A DNA stretch of 64,000 bases, taken from the NCBI GenBank assembly GCA_946902985.2, contig CAMPQE020000054.1, positions 124,001-188,000 on the forward strand, in the 5' to 3' direction. Positions 49,220-59,518 of the stretch are shown in pieces (the stretch's first letter is position 1; each line of letters begins with the position of its first letter). The notes beneath the pieces are model-generated. The model saw nothing but the letters and a program-made list of their open reading frames with translations. It searched no databases and was not told the origin of the DNA. The position numbers and the translations under genes are program-made. The DNA comes from Meconema thalassinum (lineage: Eukaryota > Arthropoda > Insecta > Orthoptera > Tettigoniidae).

Positions 49220-50828
49220 CGCAACATATCACACAAGCGTAGAATTGGGCACACCCATCACATCGGAAGAAGTAATTGCGACAATCAGCAAGACAAAAAA
49301 CAAGAAAGCGACAGGCCCAGACGGCATCTCCAATGAGATCCTGAAAGACTCGGCTGAAATTCTAAGTGAACTATGGTCAGATCTGTTTAACAGATGCCTA
49401 GCCACAGGGGAAATACCCGACGAATGGAGAAAATCCATAATTAAGGTTCTACACAAGGGCAAAGGAGAAGACAACGACCCAAACTCATACCGAGGAATCG
49501 CTCTAGAGAACAATATATTCAAAGTATTTTCAAACATTCTGCTCAAAAGGCTCACCCCGACAGTCGATCAACTGATTCCCGATCAACAATTCGGGTTCAG
49601 GAAAGGAAGGTCCACCCTTCAAGCTGTCAACAATCTACTGAATGACATAGAACAAGCGCTTAGATACCCTAAAGGAATTTTTCATGCCATATTTGTCGAC
49701 TTCTCGAAGGCCTTCGACCTACTAAACAGATCGAAGCTCATTATAAAACTGGAGCAAATGATGGATGAAAAATCCGAAATCACGTATATGATAAAAAACA
49801 TCCTGGCTTTCAACAAAGTAGAGATACATGATGGGATATCAACCTCAAGAGAGATCACCCAAACCAACGGAGTACTACAAGGCGACCCACTGAGTCCCAC
49901 TCTGTTCAACGTCGCGACAGCGGATGTTATACGGACTATTGAAAACACAAAATCAGTATCTCTTTACCTGTACGCAGATGACATGGTTCTGGGGTCTACA
50001 GACAGACAGGAGCTACAGGAAGTGCTCAACAACTTGCAAGACTGGGCGGAGGAAAACGAGCTCAGTATAAATGAAAAGAAGACAGTGCATATGGCCTTCC
50101 GAAAAGGAGGAAAACTAGCCGCCGAAAACAAAATGATCCTGGGAGAGACTGAACTTGAGACAGTCAATTCCTACAAATACCTCGGCCTCACCCTACAAAC
50201 AACGTGCCAATCCTTTAGACTACATATAAAGGAACGAGCAGCAGCAGCCATTAGAGGAATGTACGATTTGAACAATATTACCAAACTATCTCTACAAACA
50301 GCAATGATTCTCTTCCACGCGAAAATAACCCCCGTCATTACATATGGTCTAGAACTGATATGGGAAAGGCTATCCATGGCAGACCTAATCACAATTGAAA
50401 AAGTAAAGGCTTCTTTCCTGAAAAGGGTGCTAGGAATTGCAAGAACGTCCCAGTCCAGGCTGGCATATGTCCTAACAAAAGAAACATACTACATTGAAGA
50501 TCTCAGATTAAGACTACAACTGCCATCTACTAAGCATATGAAGAAACTCCTCGAGATAAGACATCAGAAGCAGAACGAAATCCCGCTTGAATTCTACGCA
50601 ACAGAAGCAATGGTGGACAGAAGATGGACAAACGAGAACCAGGAGATGAGACATGTGGTAACAAGACTCGCCATCCACGGTTTCCACCACAAGATCTGTA
50701 AAAATGTAAAATACCATGAACCGAATGAAGAATGCATATGTTCTCTGTGCAATAACACCTGCAACAAATACCACATCACATCATGCAGCAAACGGACAAA
50801 GAGCATAGTTGAATACAGTAAAGATTAA
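49155..50828 (+). CDS. LINE reverse transcriptase with C-terminal zinc knuckle
   Basis: This is an uninterrupted frame of 557 codons. RT blocks are ATGPDGISNEILK, SYRGIALENN, QFGFRKGRST, FVDFSKAFDLLNR (motif A), GVLQGDPLSPTLFN and LYLYADDMVL (catalytic YADD). A thumb and connector region follows (YLGLTLQ, LITYGLE-like). At the C-terminus CSLCNNTCNKYHITSC looks like a CCHC knuckle. The R1/I/CR1-like supergroup is plausible, but I cannot fix the clade. The intact frame makes this one of the younger LINEs here. Confidence 0.9.
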   Translation: MDIWENHFSQVLNITQSQAAYNATYHTSVELGTPITSEEVIATISKTKNKKATGPDGISNEILKDSAEILSELWSDLFNRCLATGEIPDEWRKSIIKVLHKGKGEDNDPNSYRGIALENNIFKVFSNILLKRLTPTVDQLIPDQQFGFRKGRSTLQAVNNLLNDIEQALRYPKGIFHAIFVDFSKAFDLLNRSKLIIKLEQMMDEKSEITYMIKNILAFNKVEIHDGISTSREITQTNGVLQGDPLSPTLFNVATADVIRTIENTKSVSLYLYADDMVLGSTDRQELQEVLNNLQDWAEENELSINEKKTVHMAFRKGGKLAAENKMILGETELETVNSYKYLGLTLQTTCQSFRLHIKERAAAAIRGMYDLNNITKLSLQTAMILFHAKITPVITYGLELIWERLSMADLITIEKVKASFLKRVLGIARTSQSRLAYVLTKETYYIEDLRLRLQLPSTKHMKKLLEIRHQKQNEIPLEFYATEAMVDRRWTNENQEMRHVVTRLAIHGFHHKICKNVKYHEPNEECICSLCNNTCNKYHITSCSKRTKSIVEYSKD

Positions 50829-50907
50829 TCTACCTGTAATAATTATTTGTAAGCACACCTTATAACTGTCCATTATGGCCACTTGGCTGCAATAAATATT
50901 TATTATT

Positions 50908-51185
50908 AAAATTTGAATCAACACACTTTAATCCATAGTGGCACAAAGCCCTACTCATGTTCCGTGTGCGAAGCCAATTTTAACAAGAAAGGAAATTTGA
51001 AGTCACACATACTTATCCATACAGGAGAGACGCCATATTCCTGTAATCTTTGCGATGCCAAATTTACCATAGTACTGTATTTAAAGAAACACTTGCTAAG
51101 CCACAGCCACGAGCTTGGCCAAAGTACCAATTGCGAAGAAGTTACTCACAAAAAGAGATTTATGAACAAACATCCTAAACAATAA
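50908..51185 (+). pseudogene. C2H2 zinc-finger protein copy B, 3' part
   Basis: It resumes the third finger after the LINE (NQHTLIHSGTKP), then has two further fingers ending SHSHELGQSTN and TAA at 51183-51185. Relative to copy A it has fewer fingers (five in total against eight). It also lacks a 3-base insertion near the end and has a codon where A has its stop, so the tail is longer. Confidence 0.85.
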
Positions 51186-51349
51186 AGGAGGTAACAAAAA
51201 AAAAAAAACATGTAGTAAATGCGAAGTGAACCGAGCTCATAGGGGACATTTGTAGACACATTTTATAATAATAATCATATTCAGTAGCAAATTATATCAA
51301 AAGAATCACATATGCTCATGATGTTGTTAATTCCTACTTACCAAATTCC

Positions 51350-52303
51350 TCTGTACATAAGCCCTTTTCAGAAACATTTCTCCTTACCACCTCTTCGTTT
51401 GTTACTCTATCTACCCATCTGATATTCAGCATTCTCCTTAACACCACACTTCTGTCGCATCTTTATCTTATTTTATGCAGCGGCGACAGTCCAAGTTTCA
51501 ATTCGTTGGAGTGCCAATACCCAGATAATACAAAACTGATTCTTTAAACACTTAGATCTGTATTTAATATCAACGCAATTATTGTACGTGTAAATGTCTG
51601 CCTTGCTCGAGCGAACCAACTTTTTATATCTTAATTCTACAAGAACATTTCCCGAATTGTCTTCATTGTTTGATCAATATTTAGGTTGAAAATTATGGGT
51701 ACTGAGCTGCAGCCTTGCTTTACACCTTTAGGAATACCAAATTGTCTCTTATGTTCTTCACCTTGTATAACTGTCGTCTGATTTCTGTATAGTTTGAAGA
51801 TGATTACATTATTCCAATCGTTACCAGTATGTCAAACAACTTACTCAAGTCAGCGTTATTAGAAGCCTTTTCAATGTCTCAAATGCCATGAACGTTCTTT
51901 CATGTTTACTTATTCTACCTTCCAAGTTCAATATAAGATTAACTACGGTTTCCTTAGTTCCGAAGTTTCTTCCCAGACAAAGTTCATCTTCACCAAACTC
52001 GCTTTCTCTCTGTCTTTTATCTTGTAAATCATTAACGTCTTGTCCCTTAAAGCATGAGCGATCACGCTGATTGTACTATAAACTTCCTGATATATCAGCT
52101 TCTTTTTCTTCGGTATATGGATGATAACATTCTCCTTAAAATCAGGGAGAACCTGTCTCATAAATCCTACATCCAAACGAAATGATTTGGGCCAAACTTC
52201 AGTAGCTCAGTCAGTATATCATCCATTCCGTATTAAATCTCCTTCGTATCGTCATCAACTTCATCATCTTCTTCCAGAACATGATTCTCAATCTCTTTAC
52301 CTC
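51350..52303 (-). pseudogene. Old antisense LINE relic, duplicon B copy
   Basis: It matches 22955-23941 with several small deletions. Only scattered LINE-like pieces remain readable on the minus strand. It marks the distal end of the duplicated block. Confidence 0.65.
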
Positions 52304-52554
52304 TCTAACAATGCTCTATGTGAGCTATCTGTCGCTTAATCAATTATTCTCTATCCTGTTATCCATCAGATTGTGAGTCTTTGGAAAAGCTGTAACTACT
52401 GTTCCTACCTTCAGACACTTTTCCGACGTCTGCAACTGCTTTCCCAGTTTCATCTCTTGCATTCTTGTTTTTCCACCATTCATACATTATTCTAACGAAC
52501 AGAGTGATCACCAGCCCCTTATTTTGTTCGGTGAAAGGCAATCCAACTAACGCG

Positions 52555-52835
52555 TATTTCTTAGTTATCCTAACCAAGGGCTTTGACCAACCGCGACATA
52601 TATGGAAGACCATTAACAGCATCTGTACCGGACATGGAGTTTGTGCATACAATCTGCACAAAGGGGGAAAGCGGCCAGACACCTGCTGTGTTTTTGGTAC
52701 ATTGAACCAGACCATCAGAAACATTCTGGAATATTGCATTTTAAGAGCGTACCTAGGTGACCCTAGCGACTTATTCAGTGCTACACCATCGAGCCTGGAC
52801 TGGATAAATAGACTGGACGTAAGGTCGATATCTGT
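52555..52835 (+). pseudogene. LINE C-terminal fragment, plus strand
   Basis: The frame reads HIWKTINSICTGHGVCAYNL, then CCVFGTLNQTIRNILEYC, RAYLGDPSD and WINRLDV. This matches the 'GHG.....CxCG..QT..HI...C..RAY' C-terminal segment found after the RT in many insect LINEs. A TTTC-type repeat follows (52850-52871). The RT itself is absent. Confidence 0.6.
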
Positions 52836-52899
52836 GCTTGTATGTACTTTTTCTTTCTTTCTTTCTTTCTTTTATCGTTGTGGCCACTAGGGACCCCGA

Positions 52900-54165
52900 C
52901 ATCTCAATTGTTTTTCTTCTTGTTAGCCCTCCACGCCTTCATCTTTTCAGGATGGGATTTCTTCCGTTCATCCGATTGAACATATATCTTGCTCGTTTTT
53001 ACTTCCTCTTGATGAACCTGACGGAGTTTTTGTTTCAATGGGGTTTTGAGCAGGATATCTGATTCAGAAATTTCAAACTTTAACAAGTCCTTATCCACTT
53101 CCTCCAGCCATAGGGGCATCACCTTCTAGCCTCGGAAGTATGATAAGAGACGGTTGGAGAGTCTACTGACTGGCATTCTGAGGAGGTGGACATAGAATGT
53201 TATTCTCCATTCCCGGATTACACTTGTGATCTTTTCAATGTGGGAGTATATTTCTGAATTACTCCGGTGCTTGTTATCTCAATCTTTGAACTTAGGACCA
53301 AGAATTTTCCATATGATCTTTCTTTCCTGAATTTCAAGTCTCTCGATCAGGGCGGTTTGTTCGGCATTCCACTGCACACAGTGCTTTCAGTCTAATCGCT
53401 GTTCGATAATGTCTTAACTTTGCATTCCTAGAGATGGACAATTTATTGTACAATTGGTGTGTGAGGCGGATGACTGTTTCGAATGTATTGGCTCGTGTTG
53501 ATATGGCGAACTTTTCAAAATTATTTGGCTCGATCCACTCACCATGATATTTATACTTTTGAACGTTTAAGATCTGGCCGTAAGTGGTTTGAAGCTGAGC
53601 TGGAGCTTCTTTTATATAAGAGAATAATTGGGTTTTAGTGTACGATACCTTGAGTCCTATTTTGGTGACAGAATTGTGCAAGTAATGCGGAATCATATAA
53701 GTAATTAACTTTTTAATTTTTATCGTATGGCCGCTGGTGCCGGGTGCAAGCTTTGTAATTTTACACCCAGAGGGTGGCTTGCATGTCGAATTTCGTTGTT
53801 CCTTAAATCACTATGAAAGTCAAGGAGGTTAGGTATCTAAGCTCCTTGAACACTATAGGGCTTTCTAGTAGAGAAATGAGGAACTTTGAGTTGGCGGAAA
53901 CTCCCGAGATTAATTTTGCCATTATGAACATGGGCTACTGAATTCATATGGGTTCTTTGACATGGCTACATCGTATGACATGCGTGTCGTATTTTTGCCG
54001 CCTTTCAAAAATCACTTACCATGGCCAGGAGCGAACCTTCAATCTTGGAGTTAGTAGACCGACACGCTATCCACTCACCCACCGTGACTATTTATGGAGA
54101 TGAAGCTAACAAAGGGAGGTCATCAGCAAATGCGAGGCAATTAATATTGATGTTATCTGCCTATT
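52900..54165 (-). pseudogene. LINE reverse transcriptase relic, antisense, split by a SINE
   Basis: On the minus strand a short piece at about 54160-54095 contains INCLAFADDLPLLA (catalytic FADD). After an inserted SINE the frame resumes at 53696 with SVTKIGLKVSYTKTQLF and YKYHGEWIEPN, and the C-terminal part (53122-52904) has LWLEEVDKDL. It is the same family as 24440-25585, with frameshifts in between. Confidence 0.75.
53705..54091 (-). mobile_element. tRNA-type SINE inserted in the LINE relic
   Basis: On the minus strand it opens with a tRNA-like head (ggtgggtgagtggatagcgt ... ggttcgctcc, A and B boxes), continues with a unique body, and ends 'gcttgcacccggcac...ggccatacg' plus an A/T-rich tail. 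It separates the FADD segment of the relic from its continuation. Partial copies of the same family lie at 54190-54278 and 60850-61098. I found no clear target duplication. Confidence 0.65.
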
Positions 54166-54189
54166 TGTACCTCCTTGACATTCATATTA

Positions 54190-54278
54190 CTTCAAGGCAC
54201 AACTAAATTCGACATGCAAGCTGCGCTCTGGGTGACAAATAAGAAAGCTTGCACCCTGCACCCGAGGCCATACGAGTA
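54190..54278 (+). repeat. 3' end fragment of the same SINE family
   Basis: 'cgacatgcaagct', 'agaaagcttgcaccc' and 'cacccgaggccatacga' match the SINE 3' end on the plus strand. Head and body are missing. With 53727 this makes an inverted pair that mimics a MITE. Confidence 0.65.
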
Positions 54279-54984
54279 GGGGAGGCTGGCAAAAAGGAAA
54301 ATGTTTTTGTGTAATAAAAAGTCGTGTCCAGCTTCCCACCCCCATTCATCTGTGACGTCATAGCCAGTCTTAAAGCAAGTCTATACTTGTAGAACATGTC
54401 ATGTGACAAGGTTAGGTTTAGTGAGCTGAGGTTAACTTAGGCTAGCTAGCTTTATCTCACTCCTAGTCAATCATTAACCTTAAAAGCACTCTTGAGTTCT
54501 TGGAATCTGTTCATGTAATTATTATTCTTGACAGTACTTTGGAAATTACACCCTGAAAAATATCAATCCCCCTTTGATTTTTTTTAAACTGTTATTATTA
54601 TTATTATTAGTCAAGTCACTTTACTAAAATTTAATTTATTCGTATTAGTTGATATGAAAGTCTCAACAACCAGCCATGCTTGCACTCACATTTTGCTTTC
54701 ACTTTTGCTCCCATATTAATGCCAACTCTTATAACTATAAGCAACAGCAAAATGTAAATGGAATAATATTTCTGATAATGTTCAAAACAGAAGTCCTGAG
54801 GTCTTGGGTTTGAATTCTCAACTATGGTTGTCAGCCAATGAGTTACACTACAGGATTCTTTTATTTTTTGTTGTGTTGCATGATAATTTGCCCATCTCGC
54901 GCTGTAGTGGCTAGTACACTTGGGTGTTATCCCAGAGGTTTTGGATTCCAACTCAACTATGGCCAGAATTTAATTTTTGATCTG

Positions 54985-55048
54985 AGAGTTGTAAGGTTAG
55001 GTTAGGTGAAGTTAGGTTAGGTGAAGTTAGGTTAGGTTATGTTAGGGG
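54985..55048. repeat. Degenerate TTAGG tract
   Basis: About nine GTTAG/TTAGG units with a few interruptions (ggttaggttaggtgaagttaggtt...). TTAGG is the telomere repeat of most insects. Here it is interstitial, next to a minisatellite. Confidence 0.75.
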
Positions 55049-55074
55049 AGATTGTTTTAGTAAAACACCGCATT

Positions 55075-55935
55075 TGCCCCCACTTTTTACTCACACATTT
55101 TGCTCCCACTTTGTGCACTCACTTTTGCTCGCTCTTTTTGCTCTCACTTATTGCTCCCACTTTTGCTTTCACATTTGCTCCCACTTCATGCTCCCATATT
55201 TGCTCACACTTGTTTGCTCCCACTTTTGCTTACACTTTTTGCTCCCACTTTTTGCTACCATATTTGCTCTCACTTTTTTTTCTCTCATATTTGCTCCCAC
55301 TTTTGCTTACATTTTTTGCTCCCACTTTTTTCTCTCACTTTTTGCTCCCACTTTTGCTTTCCCATTTGCTCCCATACTTGCTCCTACTTTTTTTCTCTCA
55401 TATTTGCTCCCACGTTTGCTTACACTTTTTGCTCTCACTTTTTTTCTCTCACTTTTTGCTCCCACTTTTGCTTTCACATTTGCTCCCATACTTGCTCCCA
55501 CATTTGCTTTCACATTTGCTCTCATACTTACTCCTACTTCTTTATTCCACTTTTTTCTCCCAATTTTTGCTCCCACTTTTTGCTCTCAATTTTTGCTCCC
55601 ACTTCTGCTTACACTTTTAACTCCCTCTTTTTTGCTCCCACTTTTTGCTCCCATATTTGCTCACACTTTTTTTTGCTCTCATATTTGCTCCCACTTTTGC
55701 TTACACTTTTGGCTCCCACTTTTTTCTCTCACTTTTTGCTCCCTCCTTTGCTTTCACATATGCTCCCATACTTGCTCCCACTTTCGCTTTCACATTTGCT
55801 CCCATAGTTGCTCCTACTTTTTTTTGCTCCCACTTTTTGCTCTCAAATTTTGCTCCCACTTATTGCTCCCAATTTTTGCTCCCACTTTTTGCTCCCACTT
55901 TTTCTTTGCTCCCACATTTGCACCCATATATGCTC
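55075..55935. repeat. Minisatellite of TTTGCTCCCACTT-type units
   Basis: About 860 bases are built almost wholly of 'tttgctcccactttt' variants of 13-18 bases, alternating with 'gctttcacatttgctcccata'. Lack of stop-forming triplets keeps all three plus-strand frames open for long distances (up to 305 codons of Leu/Phe/Pro/His), which is a compositional artefact and not a gene. A few related units lie at 54680-54715. Confidence 0.9.
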
Positions 55936-55992
55936 GCACATTAAACTATTGTTCTTATTGCCAAGTTGTCTTTACTATGCTTGACAGTTGAT

Positions 55993-56577
55993 ATGGAAGT
56001 ATCTGTGACTAGGTATGGTAAGCCTCATGCATTCTATAAAGGATATTCATATGTTGTGAAACGAACCAATAAAAATGGAACTGTTATTTGGCGTTGTTCA
56101 AAACAACGTTCAAAACAATGTCGCAGTGAGCTAAAAAGTAAAAATAGTGAGGTTTTAAGTGTCAGTGATCATCAATGTAGTGTACTGCATGAAACACTCT
56201 TGCTGTCAACAGAAAATCATGAAAATGTTAAAAAGCAAGTGCTATAAAACAATACTACTATTGACAATAATTCAATGTTCAAAAAACCCTTGGCATTATC
56301 AAAAGCCACGCAGACTCTACATGAGGACACTGTAGAGGAAGAGGAACAGGAATATTTAACTGGTTTAAGTAATGCTGAGGATAATGTTGGGGATAATTAT
56401 AGTGTTTATAATAATAGTGATATAGATCATGCTGCTTATGATTATGATAGTGATAATGATCCAAAACAAGGCAATAACGTTTTCATGCCTATTGTTCACC
56501 GTGGAAGAAAAAAGATCTACAAAAGCTTTGTTTTTAAAACTATAACACACTATCGTAAAGGCAAAGATTTGTATTAA
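55993..56577 (+). pseudogene. FLYWCH-finger protein with one in-frame stop
   Basis: The chosen ATG at 55993 precedes a FLYWCH-type zinc finger: YGKPHAFYKGYSYV, then WRCS, C about eight residues later, and a final DHQC. The consensus has Y/F..G..Y, W-C, C and H-x-H, and the last His is replaced by Cys here. FLYWCH fingers bind DNA or protein and are also the N-terminal domain of many Mutator-like transposases. A TAA at 56245-56247 interrupts the frame. The same frame reopens into an acidic, Asn/Asp-rich stretch and a basic C-terminus (HRGRKKIYKSF) ending at 56577. It is intronless, with an AT-rich flank downstream. No transposase domain follows. Confidence 0.65.
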
Positions 56578-56833
56578 GTGTGCTTTTTATTGTCATAATC
56601 ATGTATACTCTGCAATGTTAAATATTCTGACTTCTATAGAAAATAAAACAACATTGTACCATTATTTTCATTTATTTACAAACTTGATGTACATTTTTTT
56701 TTTGGTTTTCATGATAATATTTTTAAGACAATACTAAACACTAAAACATTATTATTCTATACATATATTTTTCTTTCAGTCCATTGTCATGACTTATATC
56801 TAGCATTATTATTTGACATTTGTTTTTTTTTAT

Positions 56834-57115
56834 TTAATTAAAACGAACCATGCACCTATTGTTTTTAAAACCATCATAAATTAAGTGTACAGGTTGTAAA
56901 GCATTATTGACTTCATCAAAAACACTCTCCGATATATCATTAAACCGTGTAGGCAGAAATGTCTCAAAGTTTTCACATACACAAAGTACACGATCACCAT
57001 ATGCTGTTTTCAATTTCCGAATCTTGATAATGCGGAATGGAATATGCGTTGGCAATTCGCTGAGCTTCTTTGTCTCTAAGCCACATGCATGACCCACAGC
57101 ATTCAAAACATTCAT
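56834..57115 (-). CDS. Small protein of unknown function (93 aa)
   Basis: An intact ATG-to-stop frame. The core reads LPTHIPFRIIKIRKLKTAYG, then VLCVCENFETFLPTRFNDIS. It looks like a small beta-rich, possibly nucleic-acid-binding fold. I have a recollection of similar ~100-residue proteins ('P..I.KI....T.YG......L.....FLP.RF') recurring in insect genomes in a mobile or viral-like context, but I cannot name the family. It lies 88 bases downstream of the RING end of the IAP gene on the same strand, with no room for introns. It is not a shadow of any other coding frame. Confidence 0.5.
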   Translation of the reverse strand: MNVLNAVGHACGLETKKLSELPTHIPFRIIKIRKLKTAYGDRVLCVCENFETFLPTRFNDISESVFDEVNNALQPVHLIYDGFKNNRCMVRFN

Positions 57116-57202
57116 TGTAGTAGTCTATAAACACTAAAACAGCTTTAATAATATTGTGCAATTAGGGATTTTGCACTATGCATGGCTGATAAATTTTACT
57201 AT

Positions 57203-57415
57203 TTATGCAAGAAATGCCCTAACTGTAGCAGATACTGCTTTTCTGCATATAGCACAAGTGTTGAGTTCTAATGCACACTTGACACAGGCTATCATGTGTC
57301 CACAAGGCAAAAATACAACACCTAGTTCATCTTGGTAACAAATTTTACATAATTGTAGGTCACACTTTTGTATCTGTTCGTGAGACAAGTCTTTTTTTTA
57401 AGCCTCATGTATTTT
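57203..57415 (-). pseudogene. IAP-type gene, RING-finger end (separated by a PLE)
   Basis: On the minus strand a C-terminal RING finger is complete: CKICYQDELG, CGHMIACVKC, CAICRK. This is the compact RING typical of inhibitor-of-apoptosis (IAP) proteins, an E3 ubiquitin-ligase module placed at the extreme C-terminus as expected. Just inside the border a TAA precedes an A8 run, so the frame is already broken independently of the PLE. The rest of the gene lies at 59642-60468, and the 12-base target duplication ends this part. Confidence 0.85.
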
Positions 57416-57464
57416 ATTCATAATGTTGAAATTTTGGGCTTATGCCGTGTTTTATTATATTGAA

Positions 57465-57509
57465 ATTCGACGCGTTTCGAAAGAAACCATGTCTTTCATC
57501 GTCAGGAAT
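57465..57509 (-). ncRNA. Hammerhead ribozyme, minus PLE copy
   Basis: Same core (CTGACGA), stem II (GAAAG/CTTTC), GAAA and palindromic stem III as at 186-230. Stem I ATTC/GAAT is retained, and loop bases differ slightly. Confidence 0.8.
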
Positions 57510-57622
57510 AAACTGGAATACGACAATGTTGCTAAGAGAAAGCAACGAAGAACATATAGAAGGTGCCCAAAGATGGACGCCATTATAGCCCCATGTTAGG
57601 GACAACGGAAAGCAGCAGTGAA

Positions 57623-58382
57623 TTACTTTCTCAGGGTTCTGATAATAGGTAGCCAGGATTCACTGAGATTGTAGCCGGTGTCGCGGTTGAAATTATCTGG
57701 GTGTTTACGTATTTCAACCGCCTCCCTGATGATTCTGGGACGATATTGCTTTATACGGGCAAGAACATCCACTCCTTGGAACATGACATCATGGCCAGGT
57801 GTTAAAGCATGATCGGCAACAGCTGATTTATCAGGTTGAATGAGCCTGATACATCTATTATGTTCCTTAATGCGAGTGCATATTGTTCTCGAAGTCTGCC
57901 CGATGTAAACCTTGCCACAAGTACAGGGGACTCTGTAGATACCCGGTTGTTGCAATTTAGGCAAACTGTCCTTAGTTGGTCGCAGGAGTTGCCTAATCTT
58001 AACAGAAGTTCCAAATACAGTCCGTATGTTGTATCGACGTAGGATTTTAGCAATACGATCCGTTGTGTTATGTATGTACGGAAGGTAAGCAGTTCCTCTT
58101 ACATCTCTTTTCTCAACTGACGTCCTATTATTATTTGTTGGTTTCAGAACCGTAGAAATCAAAGCCTTGCTATAGCCGTTGCTCTCAAAGGTGGTTCGCA
58201 GGGTGTTAATTTCTTCTTGTAAAGAAGACACTTCACAAATCCTCCTAGCCCTGGTAGTTAGAGTTGTAAGGATACCATGTTTCTGGGCAGGGTGATGGTG
58301 AGAACTTGCGTGGAGATATCTATTGGTGTGTGTTGGCTTACGAAAAACGCTGTGTCCTAAAGATCCATCCTCTTTCTTGGTG
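57623..58382 (-). pseudogene. PLE C-terminal fragment with GIY-YIG endonuclease
   Basis: It starts within the RT-proximal linker (VTKKEDGSLGHS) and keeps the complete GIY-YIG nuclease (GIYRVPCTCGKVYIGQT) to the natural end LPIIRTLRK. It differs from the 272-2590 frame by a few residues. The RT core is absent because of 5' truncation, so it cannot be autonomous. Confidence 0.9.
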
Positions 58383-59405
58383 ACTGATGGTGTGGCCATG
58401 GGTAGTCCTCTCTCTCCTGTTGTGGCTAATTTCTTCATGGAGAACTTTGAAGAGAAAGCTTTGTCGTCGGCTCCTTTCAAACCGAAGATCTGGTGGCGTT
58501 ATGTGGATGACACGTTCGTTGTTTGGACGGAAGGTGAGGAAAATCTTAGCCATTTCCTGGATCACCTTAATCTCCAGCACCCTTCTATTTGTTTCACCAT
58601 GGAAAAGGAATCTGATGGCAAAATACCTTTTTTAGATGTTCTCGTCACCAAGAAAGAGGATGGATCTTTAGGACACAGCGTTTTTCGTAAGCCAACACAC
58701 ACCAATAGATATCTCCACGCAAGTTCTCACCATCACCCTGCCCAGAAACATGGTATCCTTACAACTCTAACTACCAGGGCTAGGAGGATTTGTGAAGTGT
58801 CTTCTTTACAAGAAGAAATTAACACCCTGCGAACCACCTTTGAGAGCAACGGCTATAGCAAGGCTTTGATTTCTACGGTTCTGAAACCAACAAATAATAA
58901 TAGGACGTCAGTTGAGAAAAGAGATGTAAGAGGAACTGCTTACCTTCCGTACATACATAACACAACGGATCGTATTGCTAAAATCCTACGTCGATACAAC
59001 ATACGGACTGTATTTGGAACTTCTGTTAAGATTAGGCAACTCCTGCGACCAACTAAGGACAGTTTGCCTAAATTGCAACAACCGGGTATCTACAGAGTCC
59101 CCTGTACTTGTGGCAAGGTTTACATCGGGCAGACTTCGAGAACAATATGCACTCGCATTAAGGAACATAATAGATGTATCAGGCTCATTCAACCTGATAA
59201 ATCAGCTGTTGCCGATCATGCTTTAACACCTGGCCATGATGTCATGTTCCAAGGAGTGGATGTTCTTGCCCGTATAAAGCAATATCGTCCCAGAATCATC
59301 AGGGAGGCGGTTGAAATACGTAAACACCCAGATAATTTCAACCGCGACACCGGCTACAATCTCAATGAATCCTGGCTACCTATTATCAGAACCCTGAGAA
59401 AGTAA
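58383..59405 (+). pseudogene. PLE partial RT and GIY-YIG endonuclease
   Basis: It begins at the RT block TDGVAMGSPLSP and includes the catalytic YVDD, the linker and the complete GIY-YIG nuclease, ending LPIIRTLRK* at 59405. The apparent frame extending to 58323 is a read-through from the inverted neighbour. The N-terminal half and RT motif A are missing. Confidence 0.9.
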
Positions 59406-59518
59406 TTCACTGCTGCTTTCCGTTGTCCCTAACATGGGGCTATAATGGCGTCCATCTTTGGGCACCTTCTATATGTTCTTCGTTGCTTTCTCTTAGCAAC
59501 ATTGTCGTATTCCAGTTT

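Larger units (their letters stand above)
48074..50907 (+). mobile_element. APE-type LINE inserted in the zinc-finger exon
   Basis: The target duplication aaaatttgaa is at 48064-48073 and 50908-50917. Copy A of the zinc-finger gene gives the empty site. The element has two overlapping frames, endonuclease then RT, and ends with an A/T-rich aataaatatttattatt tail. The extreme 5' region is missing or very short, since the endonuclease starts within about ten bases of the border. Confidence 0.92.
31392..52303 (+). repeat. Duplicon B (paralogous to 7138-23941)
   Basis: Colinear with duplicon A (see anchors there). It is longer because of insertions at 33358-33586, 33722-34190 (unknown, ~470 bp), 37215-38945, 39888-41268, 41360-43124, 43963-47092 and 48074-50907. 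It has a deletion matching A 20520-21010. From 31392 to 36880 there is no recognisable gene; the sequence is non-coding and AT-rich as in A. Confidence 0.85.

Noticed and set aside
55039..55991. Long overlapping Leu/Phe/Pro-rich frames that look like multi-pass membrane proteins
   Set aside because: They are by-products of a 13-18-base minisatellite that lacks stop triplets; all three frames are open and repeat the same few residues.
58323..58382. N-terminal extension of the plus-strand PLE frame
   Set aside because: These codons are the antisense of the inverted neighbour copy, joined by the head-to-head junction, not PLE protein.
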